DNA from: Methanomassiliicoccus sp.
Lineage (GTDB): Archaea > Thermoplasmatota > Thermoplasmata > Methanomassiliicoccales > Methanomassiliicoccaceae
Assembly (NCBI GenBank): GCA_016109435.1
Contig: JAEILR010000003.1
Span: forward strand, 186,001 to 250,000
DNA: 64,000 bases
Direction of reading: 5' to 3'
Shown here piece by piece: positions 24,605 through 33,279 of this stretch. Numbering within the stretch: the first letter of the stretch is position 1; each line of letters opens with the position of its first letter. Position numbers and translations under genes: made by a program. The notes beneath the pieces are model-generated. The model was not told where the DNA came from. It made no database searches and saw nothing but the letters and a program-made list of their open reading frames with translations.

Positions 24605-24613
24605 CTATTTACT
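24605..24613 (-). promoter_or_regulatory. TATA box of the adh-trpD-like operon
   Basis: Minus strand AGTAAATAG, followed by TCCTCTCC. The permease promoter at 53264-53272 has TTTATAG followed by TCCTTTCC in the same position between its two operators. Confidence 0.55.
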
Positions 24614-24634
24614 TCTTTCCCACTTCCAAATCAA

Positions 24635-24653
24635 GTTGGATTATACATCCAAC
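24635..24653 (-). promoter_or_regulatory. distal operator of the adh-trpD-like promoter
   Basis: GTTGGATTATACATCCAAC, a perfect inverted repeat GTTGGA-N7-TCCAAC centred about 35 bases upstream of the TATA box. Confidence 0.65.
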
Positions 24654-24673
24654 ATTGACTGGCAGTTGGTCGC

Positions 24674-25372
24674 TCAGGCCGCGTCTTCGACCAGCTCTCC
24701 GGTTCGGCGGATGGTGTACGACCGCACCGGCGCGGCGCTTCCGGACCGCTTCCGGGCCTCCTGCACCAGCCGCTTCATCTGGCCGCAGCACGGCACCTCC
24801 ATGTGCACGAGGGCGATATCCTTGATGCTGTTGGCCGACAGGATCGCCGACAGCTTGGCGATGAACTCCTCGTTGTCATCCAGCTTGGGGCACCCTATGA
24901 CCGTGGTCCGCCCGCGGATGAACCCTGGATGCATGGCCGCGAACGCGAAAGCGGTGCAGTCCCCTGCCAGCAGCAGGCTGGCATCTCTGAAGTACGGAGC
25001 GTTGGGCGATACGAGCCTCATCTGGATGGGCCAGTTAGTAAGCTCCGAGCCCTCCCCGGAGGGAGCGGCGGGAGCGGAACGGGGACCCATGATCATCGGC
25101 ACCGCCGAGGGACAGCCCTGCCCGGCGGCCCCCTTCTTCGAGCCGACATGCTTCATGGCGGCCTCCTCGTCGAACTCCTCCGCCTCCCTCTCTACGATTT
25201 TCAGAGCACCCTGGGGGCATTCCCCGAGGCAGGCGCCCAGCCCGTCGCAGAACACATCGCTGACCACCTTCGCCTTCCCTCCGCGGATCTCGATCGCTCC
25301 CTCCGCGCAAGCCTCCACGCACTGCCCGCAGCCGTTGCACAGCATCTCATCGATCTCGACTATCTTCCTCAC
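24674..25372 (-). CDS. 4Fe-4S ferredoxin-domain protein with C-terminal extension
   Basis: About 232 residues. Two ferredoxin clusters at the N-terminus (CNGCGQCVEACAEGAIEI and CDGLGACLGECPQGALKI) are followed by a variable linker and a domain with several further cysteines (GQGCPSAVP, GDCTAFAF, VIGCPKLDD, VEVPCCGQM) that may hold another cluster. Soluble electron carrier or redox subunit; the partner is unknown. GTG at 25372 is chosen as it sits 21 bases after a TATA-like TAATAAAC (minus strand); a TTG at 25414 is upstream of that box. Confidence 0.82.
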   Translation of the reverse strand: MRKIVEIDEMLCNGCGQCVEACAEGAIEIRGGKAKVVSDVFCDGLGACLGECPQGALKIVEREAEEFDEEAAMKHVGSKKGAAGQGCPSAVPMIMGPRSAPAAPSGEGSELTNWPIQMRLVSPNAPYFRDASLLLAGDCTAFAFAAMHPGFIRGRTTVIGCPKLDDNEEFIAKLSAILSANSIKDIALVHMEVPCCGQMKRLVQEARKRSGSAAPVRSYTIRRTGELVEDAA

Positions 25373-25485
25373 CGTCACGACAACACCGTTTATTATGATG
25401 CCACGAGAGGCCAAAAAGGAATCGCCTCACCGTGCGACAGTATCGCCTACCGGTGCGAGACCGGCCTGGCCCTCGGTCTTTAACA

Positions 25486-25495
25486 ATATTTAATA
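25486..25495 (+). promoter_or_regulatory. TATA box of the rhodanese gene
   Basis: ATATTTAATA, about 40 bases before the ATG; the short leader contains GAGGTG at 25520-25525. The gap 25373-25530 is a divergent promoter region. Confidence 0.5.
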
Positions 25496-25530
25496 CTCAT
25501 TAGAGCAAAATTATCGATAGAGGTGTCGAC

Positions 25531-26403
25531 ATGCAGGACGACGAGCCCTATCCCAACAGCAATGAGAAGGTGAAATGGGTCAGCACCGGCTGGTTGGAGG
25601 ACCATATGGACGATGAGATGAGGATCATCGACGCTCAGCCCAACATCCACGATTATATCGCCGAACATATCCCCGGCGCGAATTATCTCAATGAGGAGTT
25701 CCTGAGAGCGCCCAAGAGGGGCCTGTGCGGCCAGTTCATGTGCCTGAAAGCGGTGGAGCCATACTATCAGAGGGTCGGTGTGAAGAACGATACGCCAGTG
25801 CTCGTTTACACCGGAAAGGGAGCGGTCAAGGGATGGGGGGACGGCCTCGAGCAGACCATGACCGCTTACGGCCTCACCAGGTACGGGCACGATAACGTGT
25901 ACATCCTCAACGGGGGCCTGGACAAGTGGAAGGCCGAGGGCCGGCCGCTGTCCCAGGATTTCCCCAAGTTCGAATCCGGCGACTTCAAAGGAGAGGTACG
26001 TCCGTATTTCATCCGCTACGAGGAGTTCAAGGAGATCAAGGACCGCGACGACGTCCTGGTGCTGGACGCCCGTCCCCCGGCGGTGTATGAGGGAAAAGGC
26101 CCGTGGAAGAAGGGCGGGCACATTCCCGGCGCGGTCAACTTCCCGTGGGCCAGCCTCATGTCCCCAGATAACACCCGGTTGCTCAAACCGGACCCCGAGA
26201 TCAGGGAGCTGGTCGATCGGATAGGGGCGACCAAGGACAAGACCATAATCTGCTCCTGCGGGACCGGCCGGGAGGCGACCAACGAGTTCAACCTGTTCAA
26301 GTGGTACCTCGGCTATCCGAAGGTCAAGCTGCACGAGGGAGCGTTCACCGAGTGGACCTCGTATCCGGAGAACCCCACAGTGATGGGCAAGAGCCCGAGA
26401 TGA
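25531..26403 (+). CDS. tandem-rhodanese sulfurtransferase
   Basis: 290 residues with two rhodanese domains (about 15-135 and 155-280). The second has the active loop CSCGTGREA with the persulfide cysteine near residue 236; the first has VYTGKGAVKG without cysteine and is inactive, as is usual. It would transfer sulfane sulfur from thiosulfate or mercaptopyruvate to a thiophilic acceptor. Monocistronic, with GAGGTG upstream. Confidence 0.9.
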   Translation: MQDDEPYPNSNEKVKWVSTGWLEDHMDDEMRIIDAQPNIHDYIAEHIPGANYLNEEFLRAPKRGLCGQFMCLKAVEPYYQRVGVKNDTPVLVYTGKGAVKGWGDGLEQTMTAYGLTRYGHDNVYILNGGLDKWKAEGRPLSQDFPKFESGDFKGEVRPYFIRYEEFKEIKDRDDVLVLDARPPAVYEGKGPWKKGGHIPGAVNFPWASLMSPDNTRLLKPDPEIRELVDRIGATKDKTIICSCGTGREATNEFNLFKWYLGYPKVKLHEGAFTEWTSYPENPTVMGKSPR

Positions 26404-26449
26404 TGGGCGGACGGGGGTAATGGATGCGGCCCCCGGTCCGTTCAGCGGA

Positions 26450-27310
26450 CTATAGGCCGAACCGTCCCCCGCAGGGCATCGGCATCCCGTCGCCAAGGTC
26501 GGGGACGGGAGAACCTTCGACCTCGGCAAGGAAACCCAGGACGGCCTGGTTGAAGCTCCGGGGGAGCTCCACCTGGAGCTGATGCCCGGCCTTGAGGTCG
26601 GCCCGCCTGGCGTCGGGGATGCCTGAAACCAGCTCCCCGGAGCAGGAAGGAGGGGTGAGGCGGTCCTCGCCTCCGGACACGACCAGGGTGGGGGCGGCGA
26701 TCTCCGGGAGGCGTTCCCGGACGTCGAACCTGAGCATGGCATCAAACTGGGCGGAGAACCCAGCCCAGGAAGTGCCCCGGTATCCCGAGGCTCTCGCCCT
26801 GATGACGAACTCCCGCCATCGATCGTTCTCGAGGAACCACGCGGAATATAGCCAGGGCACCATGGAACGGCTGATCGCGGCGTCGTCAAGCCCGGATCGC
26901 GCCGACATCGCCAGCGTGCCGTAGACCTCTCTCTGCTGCACCGTCGCCCTGGCGGATGAGGATGCCAGTACCAGGCCGCCCACCCTGCCCGGCCTCTGCA
27001 GTGCCATCTCCAGCGCGATCATCCCTCCCAGCCCCATGCCTACCACGTGCGCCCGCTCGACCCCCACCAGGTCCATGGTGCAGATCATGTCCCGGGCCAT
27101 GGCCTGGATGGACCACCCCTCGGCGGGACAGTCCGACCATCCTGAGCCCCGATTGTCCAGCCTCATGAGGAAGTGCAGCCGACCGAAGTTGCCGGTCTGG
27201 AACGACCAGTAGGTGAGGTCCTCCCCGATGTCGGATATGAGCAGGACCGGTTCTCCCTTTCCGCACAGCTCTATGTTGAGCACCACGCCGTTCGCCCGCA
27301 GGTAGACCAT
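26450..27310 (-). CDS. alpha/beta hydrolase-fold protein lacking the nucleophile
   Basis: 286 residues with the fold order of small hydrolases: oxyanion region, LDNRGSGWSD, nucleophile elbow VVGMGLGGMIALE, VVSGGEDRLTP (acid, Asp216) and KAGHQLQVE (His243). The elbow normally reads GxSxGG; here position 93 is Gly (codon GGG), so serine catalysis is not possible while acid and histidine remain. It may bind a ligand or work by another mechanism, as in cofactor-free dioxygenases. No obvious operon partner. Confidence 0.85.
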   Translation of the reverse strand: MVYLRANGVVLNIELCGKGEPVLLISDIGEDLTYWSFQTGNFGRLHFLMRLDNRGSGWSDCPAEGWSIQAMARDMICTMDLVGVERAHVVGMGLGGMIALEMALQRPGRVGGLVLASSSARATVQQREVYGTLAMSARSGLDDAAISRSMVPWLYSAWFLENDRWREFVIRARASGYRGTSWAGFSAQFDAMLRFDVRERLPEIAAPTLVVSGGEDRLTPPSCSGELVSGIPDARRADLKAGHQLQVELPRSFNQAVLGFLAEVEGSPVPDLGDGMPMPCGGRFGL

Positions 27311-27505
27311 GGAAGCCCTCGGGATGGGGAGGGTCAGCAGGGTTCACATACTTTAGGTCTCGACCTCGGCGACACTACGAAGCAACGGCATCGGTCCGCG
27401 CCGGACCCGCCCGGAAGAGGAACGCCTTACGCGGGACGGTGCCGTTCCGCCGGCATTATGGCGGCTTTTCATGAGGGACAATCTATTTAACAATAGTTTA
27501 CATTT

Positions 27506-27874
27506 ATGTCCATCGGTCCTATGCGGGTCGAAGGATATCACGGCTGGGTGGCCATCGACGGCAAGCGTTACGAGAAGGATATCGTCGTTCATGCCGACGG
27601 CAGGATCACCGAGCGCCCGGTGGAACGGTCCTTTCCATATCGCGGCGACTACTTCCACATCCCGCTCTCGGAGCACGAGCTTGACACGATCGACGCCGAG
27701 CGCCCCGAAGTGGTCCTTATCGGCACAGGGTACAAGGGCATGATGAACCTCACTCCCCGGGCCAAAGAGAAGCTCGCCGGTTACGAGATCATCGCACGGC
27801 CGACCAATGACGTCTTCCCGCTGGTGGAGAACGAGAAGCGGCGTTTCGTAGCGATCCTTCACCTCACCTGCTGA
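27506..27874 (+). CDS. Mth938-domain protein
   Basis: 122 residues of the Mth938/NDUFAF3 fold: a short beta start (YHGWVAIDGKRYEKDIVV), EVVLIGTGYKG and a final VAILHLTC strand. Function in archaea is unknown. CTATTTAAC at 27483-27491 is a plausible TATA box for a leaderless mRNA starting near this ATG or at an ATG at 27521. Confidence 0.8.
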   Translation: MSIGPMRVEGYHGWVAIDGKRYEKDIVVHADGRITERPVERSFPYRGDYFHIPLSEHELDTIDAERPEVVLIGTGYKGMMNLTPRAKEKLAGYEIIARPTNDVFPLVENEKRRFVAILHLTC

Positions 27875-27927
27875 ACGCGTGAACGCAGAACATCGATTTT
27901 AGAAAAAATAGAGGGTTGGAAGGGGTT

Positions 27928-29991
27928 TTACTTCCGCCGGAGGTGCGCAACTACCGCGTCCTTGACGATCCTCACGCTGTCCATGGTCTGATCCCTGACC
28001 AGCGCGATGAGGCCAAAGCCGCGGGCCTTCGCCAAACCCAGGAGGTAGAGGCTCAGGTCCCTCATCAGCTTGCGGTCGGGGAGGTTCATTTCCCTGATCA
28101 GTTTGACGGTGGTGAAGGCGAGCTCCCTCGCCGACCGGACCTCCGAGATGGTGACGGTCTTCCGCCGGGAGGAGAACTTGGTTCCCCTGCCCATCCCGTA
28201 GTACCCGACCAGCCCGACGACCGAAGCGCATACCAGCCCGACGACCATCAACATAGAGTTGGTGGTCCCCCAGCCGACCGCGCCGGCGATGGACTGCCCG
28301 GAGCCGGGAACGTCCGAGGACGGCTCACCGAAATCCAGGCTGTAGGTGGTGTTGAGCATCGTGCCGTTCTCCCCGTACAGGGAGAGGGTGACCAGTTGGT
28401 CGCCGTCGGCGAAGGCGTGGCTCGGGGAGATCTCGTTGGAGACGCTGCCGTCACCGAAGTCCCACTGGACCCTGGAAACGGTGTCCCCGGCCAGTTCGGC
28501 CTCGAACGAGAACCGGTACTCCCGGGGAGCGATCTCCTCGGCCGATATCGTCGCCGAACCCCTCTCGGGGTCCCCGGCCACGGACAGAGTGTATTCCTGC
28601 ACATCCTCCTGGCCGTTCGCCGTGGAGATGACCTTGATGGTATAGTTACCGGCCATTCCCGGGGTCCCCCGGAGGGTCGATCCGGACCGGTCCAGAGCGA
28701 GGAAGCTCGCATCGGTATCGATCCGGATGGACGCTGGAGTGTTGGTGAGCACCTTGTACTCATAGGCGTTGCCTACCTTGTCCTTGAGGGAAGGCGAGGA
28801 GGTGATGTCCAGCGCCAGGGAGGCATCGTCGGAGCCGCTGTAACTCCCCTTCCAGTTGTTCGGCATGGGCACCGAGGCGGATCCTGAAACCCCGCCATAG
28901 TAAGGGTAGCCGGGGGTGCCGGTCAACACCATCGAGGCGATGGCCTTTCCTCCGGCGTTCCATATGGCGTCCTCACCATAGTCGTAGCGGACCAAGGGGT
29001 ACGGGCCGTTGTTGGCCAGCTCGCCCCAGAACAGGGGCTTGCCTGCCGCCCGGGCCCACTGCTCCGGCCCGGCGAAGTTGCTCGGGTCGGTGTTGGAGCC
29101 GTAGTAGTGCCGGTGGAGGATCTCGAACCCGGTGTCACCGGTGGCCAGATCAAAGTCCGCCTTGTTCATCCCGAACATGTTCCCGAAGCCGGCCACACCC
29201 ATGGTGCGGGGGTGATCGCTGACGCCCGCGGTGTCGTCGGCCACAGCATTGGACCACTGGTTGAACCTGACCTTGTCACCATGCCAGTACTGGGCGTGGA
29301 TGTTGTTGTGGTCCGGCTCGTTGAACAGGTCGTACATCGCGATCGCGTTCTCCTTCTCCAGCTCGACCATGGTCGACTTGGAGTACTCTATGTAGTTAGC
29401 ATAGGCCGAGGAGGACGGATCGAACACGCTGCCCGATCCGCCGTAGTGGTAGGTCGGGTATTCCTGAGCGCCGGCAACGACGAAGGCCAGCCATACTCCG
29501 TGGGCCTGAGCGTAGTAGCTCATGGTGTGGAGCAGGTCGAAGTACTCTTCCCTGTGGTTCTCCCAAGCATCGTACTGGTGCTCGGTCCCCCAGGTATCCC
29601 CGGCGCCGATGCGCACGAGGTTGACACCATAGTATTCCATCTGGGCGAAGTACTGGTTCCAGAAGGCGTCCGGAGTGTCATTGGGGGTCACTGGAACATG
29701 GGATCCGGTGTCCGGTGCATTGAACACTGACGTCCATCCGGCAACATTGCGGTTACCGTCGATGTACGTCTGAATAGCGAACGCTAAGGCGGTGGTATCG
29801 CACACGCCGAAGAACGGGTGGTCTGGCACTTTGCCGTCCACAAGGATGTCGGGGCCGGATACGGTCACTCTCCCAATATCGTTGGGAGCAGCGGCCGAAG
29901 AGGTCGGAATGTTGGATATCAGTAGCAGGCCTGGCAATAGGAAAGCTATTGTCGCCAAAGCTACCGCTAATTTGCTTATGTTTCGTTCCAT
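27928..29991 (-). CDS. secreted, membrane-anchored glycoside hydrolase (clan GH-A-like) with PKD domain
   Basis: 687 residues. Signal segment (about 6-32), then a TIM-barrel region to about residue 360 with the acid/base motif LFNEPDHNNI and the candidate nucleophile FWGELANNG, the NEP/GE pair of clan GH-A. A beta-sandwich follows (about 385-470), then a PKD domain (about 475-560; WDFGDGSVSNEISPSHAF), a membrane helix (about 585-610) and a basic cytoplasmic tail of about 80 residues. It probably cuts an external polysaccharide and signals or anchors through the tail. Start at the ATG at 29991, six bases after GAGAGGG. GH family and substrate are undetermined. Confidence 0.82.
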   Translation of the reverse strand: MERNISKLAVALATIAFLLPGLLLISNIPTSSAAAPNDIGRVTVSGPDILVDGKVPDHPFFGVCDTTALAFAIQTYIDGNRNVAGWTSVFNAPDTGSHVPVTPNDTPDAFWNQYFAQMEYYGVNLVRIGAGDTWGTEHQYDAWENHREEYFDLLHTMSYYAQAHGVWLAFVVAGAQEYPTYHYGGSGSVFDPSSSAYANYIEYSKSTMVELEKENAIAMYDLFNEPDHNNIHAQYWHGDKVRFNQWSNAVADDTAGVSDHPRTMGVAGFGNMFGMNKADFDLATGDTGFEILHRHYYGSNTDPSNFAGPEQWARAAGKPLFWGELANNGPYPLVRYDYGEDAIWNAGGKAIASMVLTGTPGYPYYGGVSGSASVPMPNNWKGSYSGSDDASLALDITSSPSLKDKVGNAYEYKVLTNTPASIRIDTDASFLALDRSGSTLRGTPGMAGNYTIKVISTANGQEDVQEYTLSVAGDPERGSATISAEEIAPREYRFSFEAELAGDTVSRVQWDFGDGSVSNEISPSHAFADGDQLVTLSLYGENGTMLNTTYSLDFGEPSSDVPGSGQSIAGAVGWGTTNSMLMVVGLVCASVVGLVGYYGMGRGTKFSSRRKTVTISEVRSARELAFTTVKLIREMNLPDRKLMRDLSLYLLGLAKARGFGLIALVRDQTMDSVRIVKDAVVAHLRRK

Positions 29992-30176
29992 AGGCATCCC
30001 TCTCTGTATCGACAGAGCTGTAGCCGTACCAAAACTGGGATATTTCAAGAGGTTTTCCATTCTATTATCTTGATTGATAATTGGGAATTATGAGATGCCA
30101 GATTAATTTCAGAAAGTGATAATATGTGCCAGTGATTATGAGAGTACGCGATAAGCTCCAGGAAAAAGAGGGAAAA

Positions 30177-31064
30177 ATGATGGACAAACAGGGCATGAGT
30201 GGCAAGTTGGTCGTCATCACCGGCGCTACGTCAGGCATCGGAAGGGCGACCGCGGAGGGCCTGTCGGCCATGGGCGCGACGCTCCTTCTTGTCGGCCGGG
30301 ACGAGGGCCGGCTAAAGGCGGCGCAGGACTCCATGCCCCGGGTGGAGGGCGTGCCCATGCCCGAAACGCATTGCGCTGACCTGTCGTCCATGGCCGAGGT
30401 CCGGCGGCTGGCGGCGGCGATCAGGGATGCGCATCCCAGAGTGGACGTTCTGATCAACAACGCCGGGACCATAGCGGGGCGGAGGAAGCTAACCGTTGAC
30501 GGTTACGAGTACACCTTCGCGCTGGACCATCTCTCTCCCTTCCTTCTCACCAATCTCCTGCTGGACCGCCTGAAGGCCGCCGCTCCGTCCAGGATCATCA
30601 CCGTCAGCTCCTCGGCGCACTTGGCCGGGAAGATCCATTTCGACGATCTCATGCTGGCCCGGAGGTACAGCGCGCCCCGGGCCTATGGGCAGGCTAAGCT
30701 GGCGAACGTTCTGTTCACTTACGAACTTGCACGCCGCCTCGAGGGGACAAGGGTCACCGCCAACTGCGTCCATCCGGGGGCCGTCAGGACTCACTTCGGC
30801 AACGAGGCCAGTGGGCCGGTGCGCATCGGCCTGGTGGCCGTTCGGCCGTTCGAGCTCAGCGCGCGGCAGGGGGCCAGGACACCCATCTACCTGGCATCCT
30901 CGCCGGAAGTGGAGGGAGTGACCGGAAGGTACTTCGTTCGGGGGAAGGCGAGAAGATCGTCCACCGCGTCATATGATCTGGACGCGGCAAGGCGGCTGTG
31001 GGAAGAGAGCGCCAGGCTCACCGGCCTGGAGGCCGATGAGCGGGCCGCCGGTGATCGGAAGTGA
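30177..31064 (+). CDS. short-chain dehydrogenase/reductase
   Basis: 295 residues, classical SDR: TGATSGIGRATAEG (cofactor loop), LINNAGTIAG, ITVSSSAH and the catalytic YGQAK (YxxxK). It resembles retinol-dehydrogenase-like SDRs with a C-terminal helical extension. ATG at 30177 has GAGGG upstream. The divergent glycosidase gene shares the AT-rich intergenic region 29992-30176. Confidence 0.88.
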   Translation: MMDKQGMSGKLVVITGATSGIGRATAEGLSAMGATLLLVGRDEGRLKAAQDSMPRVEGVPMPETHCADLSSMAEVRRLAAAIRDAHPRVDVLINNAGTIAGRRKLTVDGYEYTFALDHLSPFLLTNLLLDRLKAAAPSRIITVSSSAHLAGKIHFDDLMLARRYSAPRAYGQAKLANVLFTYELARRLEGTRVTANCVHPGAVRTHFGNEASGPVRIGLVAVRPFELSARQGARTPIYLASSPEVEGVTGRYFVRGKARRSSTASYDLDAARRLWEESARLTGLEADERAAGDRK

Positions 31065-31258
31065 ACTGCCCCGCCCTCGCGGACGTGGCTTCCTGCTTCA
31101 TACAGGCAACTTGCTGCCCGTTCGCCGACGACCGCAGCGGTCGTCTGCCCCAATGATGACCGAAAGTGGTTCACTGGCCTTCACCGTCGCGGAGCAGCGG
31201 AACTCCCGCTCCAATATAGTTAATAGTGCCCGCGGCATTTGCCTCAAGGGGTACGCGC

Positions 31259-31627
31259 ATGAACAAGATACTGATCGGTGTCCTGATCTTCGTCTCGATC
31301 TTCCTCATACTGCTGGGGGGCATATTCATCATCGCCGGAGGGGTGGCCAACATCATCACCGGAGGGATCATGGTGCTCGTCGCCATCGCCCTCCTGTTCT
31401 ACATATATCGGTTGGAAAAGGTCGAGGCCTCGAAACCCAAGCTCATCAACCAGACCTTCAATGTCCAGATGAGCGGCTCGGGGAAGCTGGATCAGAAACA
31501 GCTCACCTGTCGGTCCTGCGGCGCGCCCCTGGAGGACAAGGACCTGCGGGTGGTCCAGGGCGGGATCATGGTCAAGTGCCCGTACTGCGGGACGGTATAC
31601 GCGCTGGAGGAGGCGCCCAAATGGTGA
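31259..31627 (+). CDS. two-helix membrane protein with zinc ribbon, first gene of the Cys-Ala/rSAM unit
   Basis: 122 residues: hydrophobic helices at about 5-30 and 32-52, then a cytoplasmic zinc ribbon with C84-x2-C87 and C107-x2-C110. AGGGGT precedes the ATG, and AATATAGTTA near 31214 is a likely TATA box. Its stop overlaps the start of the DUF2207 gene by 7 bases (ATGGTGA), so the two proteins are probably made together and may form a membrane complex. Function unknown. Confidence 0.8.
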   Translation: MNKILIGVLIFVSIFLILLGGIFIIAGGVANIITGGIMVLVAIALLFYIYRLEKVEASKPKLINQTFNVQMSGSGKLDQKQLTCRSCGAPLEDKDLRVVQGGIMVKCPYCGTVYALEEAPKW

Positions 31628-33279
31628 TGTGGCGCTCCCTCATGGCCCTGGCCGCCATCTCCTGCCTTTGTATCGCCCTCATCGTGCCAGGGGGGCCGGC
31701 GGCATCGGCGGCGGCGCAGGACCCCTCGTTCTCCCTGTCGGAGGAGCGGGTCAACGTGACGGTGATGCAGGACGGCAGCGTGGACATCGATTACCGGTTC
31801 GAATTCACCAACGTCGGATTCCTGGACGGCGTGGACATCGGCATGCCTAACGACCGCTACGACCTCTCCACGGCGACCGCGTCTATCGTGGTCGACGGCG
31901 TGGAGCGATCCCCTCGCCTCATACACGACTCGCCGTTCGTGACCCCGGGGGTGGCGGTGGAGCTGGACCCAGCGACGGTATCGGCCGTCCAGGGGGGCGG
32001 TTCGTTCACCCTGGTCTTCCATATCAACAACCCCCACATGATCTACTCGGTGCCTGATCAGGAGGGGATGGCGGGGGTGGCCTTCACTCCCACGTGGTTC
32101 AGCACTCAGTACCAGAACGGCAACACCGGCCTGCTGAACGCGTCGGTGATCCTCCCGGCGGGCATGACCGACATCTCGGAAGCGACATGGCTCACCAACC
32201 AGCCGTTCGACGGCATCTATATTGACAGCGCCACCGGCCGGGGAGTGGCCACCTGGGAGGAGACCAGCGTCGATCCTGAAGGCCAGGCCGCCGGGGCGTT
32301 CGACGTGGGAGCGGGGTTCCCGTCAAGGTACGTTCAAACGTTCTTCGATCCCTCCACCGACCCCAACACCGGCCAGGGGGGAGGTGACATCCTGGGCGAC
32401 CTGGGTGTGCTGGCCGCCCTGCTCGCTCCCCTGCTGTTCATCGCCATTTTCCTCGCGGCCGTCGTGTCGGCCGTGAGAGGGGCGTCCAAGCGCCGGGAGG
32501 ACTACTTCGATCCCAAGCTCAGCGTGGTGGGGGCCGGCCCCCGCCGTGATCTCACCGCCCCGGAGGCCGCGGTGATCATGGAACGTCCGCTGGAGGACGT
32601 CGCCACGATGATCCTTTTCGGCCTCATCCGCAAGAACAAGGTCAGAGTGCTGTCGGAGGACCTGCCTATGCGGCTGCAGAAGCTCGCTGAGGTGGGCGAA
32701 CATCCGTACGAGATGGCCTACCTGAAGGCCATCACCGCGAACGGGACGATGGACCGAAATCTGCTGAGGGCCTGCCTGGTCGACCTCATCAAGGCCACCT
32801 CGAAGAAGGTAGAGGGGTTCGATTTCGCCGCCACCAAGAACTACTATGGTGTCATCGTGGAGAAGGCCTGGAAGCAGGTGATCGACGCCAAGACGCCTGA
32901 AGAGGTGGCCGCGGTGCTCAAGGAAAGGAACGACTGGATGATGGTCGACAGGAACTACCAGGATCGCATGAGGCGCACGGTCATCCCTCTGCCGATCCTG
33001 ACCAACTGGGGGCGGCCCTCCTCCGGTCAGACGGTCCTCGGCTTCCCCTCGGGAGGAAGCGGCAACATCGCCCAGGACTACGTCAGCAAGGTCCAGGCCG
33101 CCAGCAGCAACCTTGTGAATGACATGAAGGGCCTCGCTCGCCAGGTCGTGCCGTTCACCAATCCCGTGCCGGTAGCCTCCACCTCCGCTTCCAGCGCCGG
33201 GTTCAGGGGCGGCGGCGGGGGAAGGAGCTGTGCCTGCGCCTGTGCCTGCGCCTGTGCCTGTGCCGGGGGTGGCCGCTGA
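31621..33279 (+). CDS. DUF2207-type membrane protein ending in six Cys-Ala repeats
   Basis: 552 residues. Signal peptide (1-33), extracellular beta-rich domain (to about 255), membrane helix (about 258-282), then a cytoplasmic domain of 250 residues (TAPEAAVIMERPLEDVATMILFGLIRKNKV and so on). The tail is Gly-rich and ends RSCACACACACACAGGGR: Cys-Ala six times at residues 537-548. Codons alternate TGT and TGC, so the repeat is kept at protein level. DUF2207 proteins usually end in Gly/Ser. The tail faces the cytoplasm and the next gene, overlapping by one base (TGATG), is a radical SAM enzyme, so the cysteines are its likely substrate. Start has GGAGG upstream. Confidence 0.88.
   Translation: MVMWRSLMALAAISCLCIALIVPGGPAASAAAQDPSFSLSEERVNVTVMQDGSVDIDYRFEFTNVGFLDGVDIGMPNDRYDLSTATASIVVDGVERSPRLIHDSPFVTPGVAVELDPATVSAVQGGGSFTLVFHINNPHMIYSVPDQEGMAGVAFTPTWFSTQYQNGNTGLLNASVILPAGMTDISEATWLTNQPFDGIYIDSATGRGVATWEETSVDPEGQAAGAFDVGAGFPSRYVQTFFDPSTDPNTGQGGGDILGDLGVLAALLAPLLFIAIFLAAVVSAVRGASKRREDYFDPKLSVVGAGPRRDLTAPEAAVIMERPLEDVATMILFGLIRKNKVRVLSEDLPMRLQKLAEVGEHPYEMAYLKAITANGTMDRNLLRACLVDLIKATSKKVEGFDFAATKNYYGVIVEKAWKQVIDAKTPEEVAAVLKERNDWMMVDRNYQDRMRRTVIPLPILTNWGRPSSGQTVLGFPSGGSGNIAQDYVSKVQAASSNLVNDMKGLARQVVPFTNPVPVASTSASSAGFRGGGGGRSCACACACACACAGGGR
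33229..33264 (+). repeat. in-frame repeat encoding six Cys-Ala units
   Basis: Six TGY-GCC units at the 3' end of the DUF2207 gene. Cysteine codons run TGT, TGC, TGT, TGC, TGT, TGT with GCC constant. Confidence 0.95.

Noticed and set aside
33229-33264. Cys-Ala repeat as a DNA microsatellite or slippage product
   Set aside because: Third bases of the cysteine codons alternate between T and C, so the DNA is not a perfect tandem repeat; the protein repeat is what is conserved.
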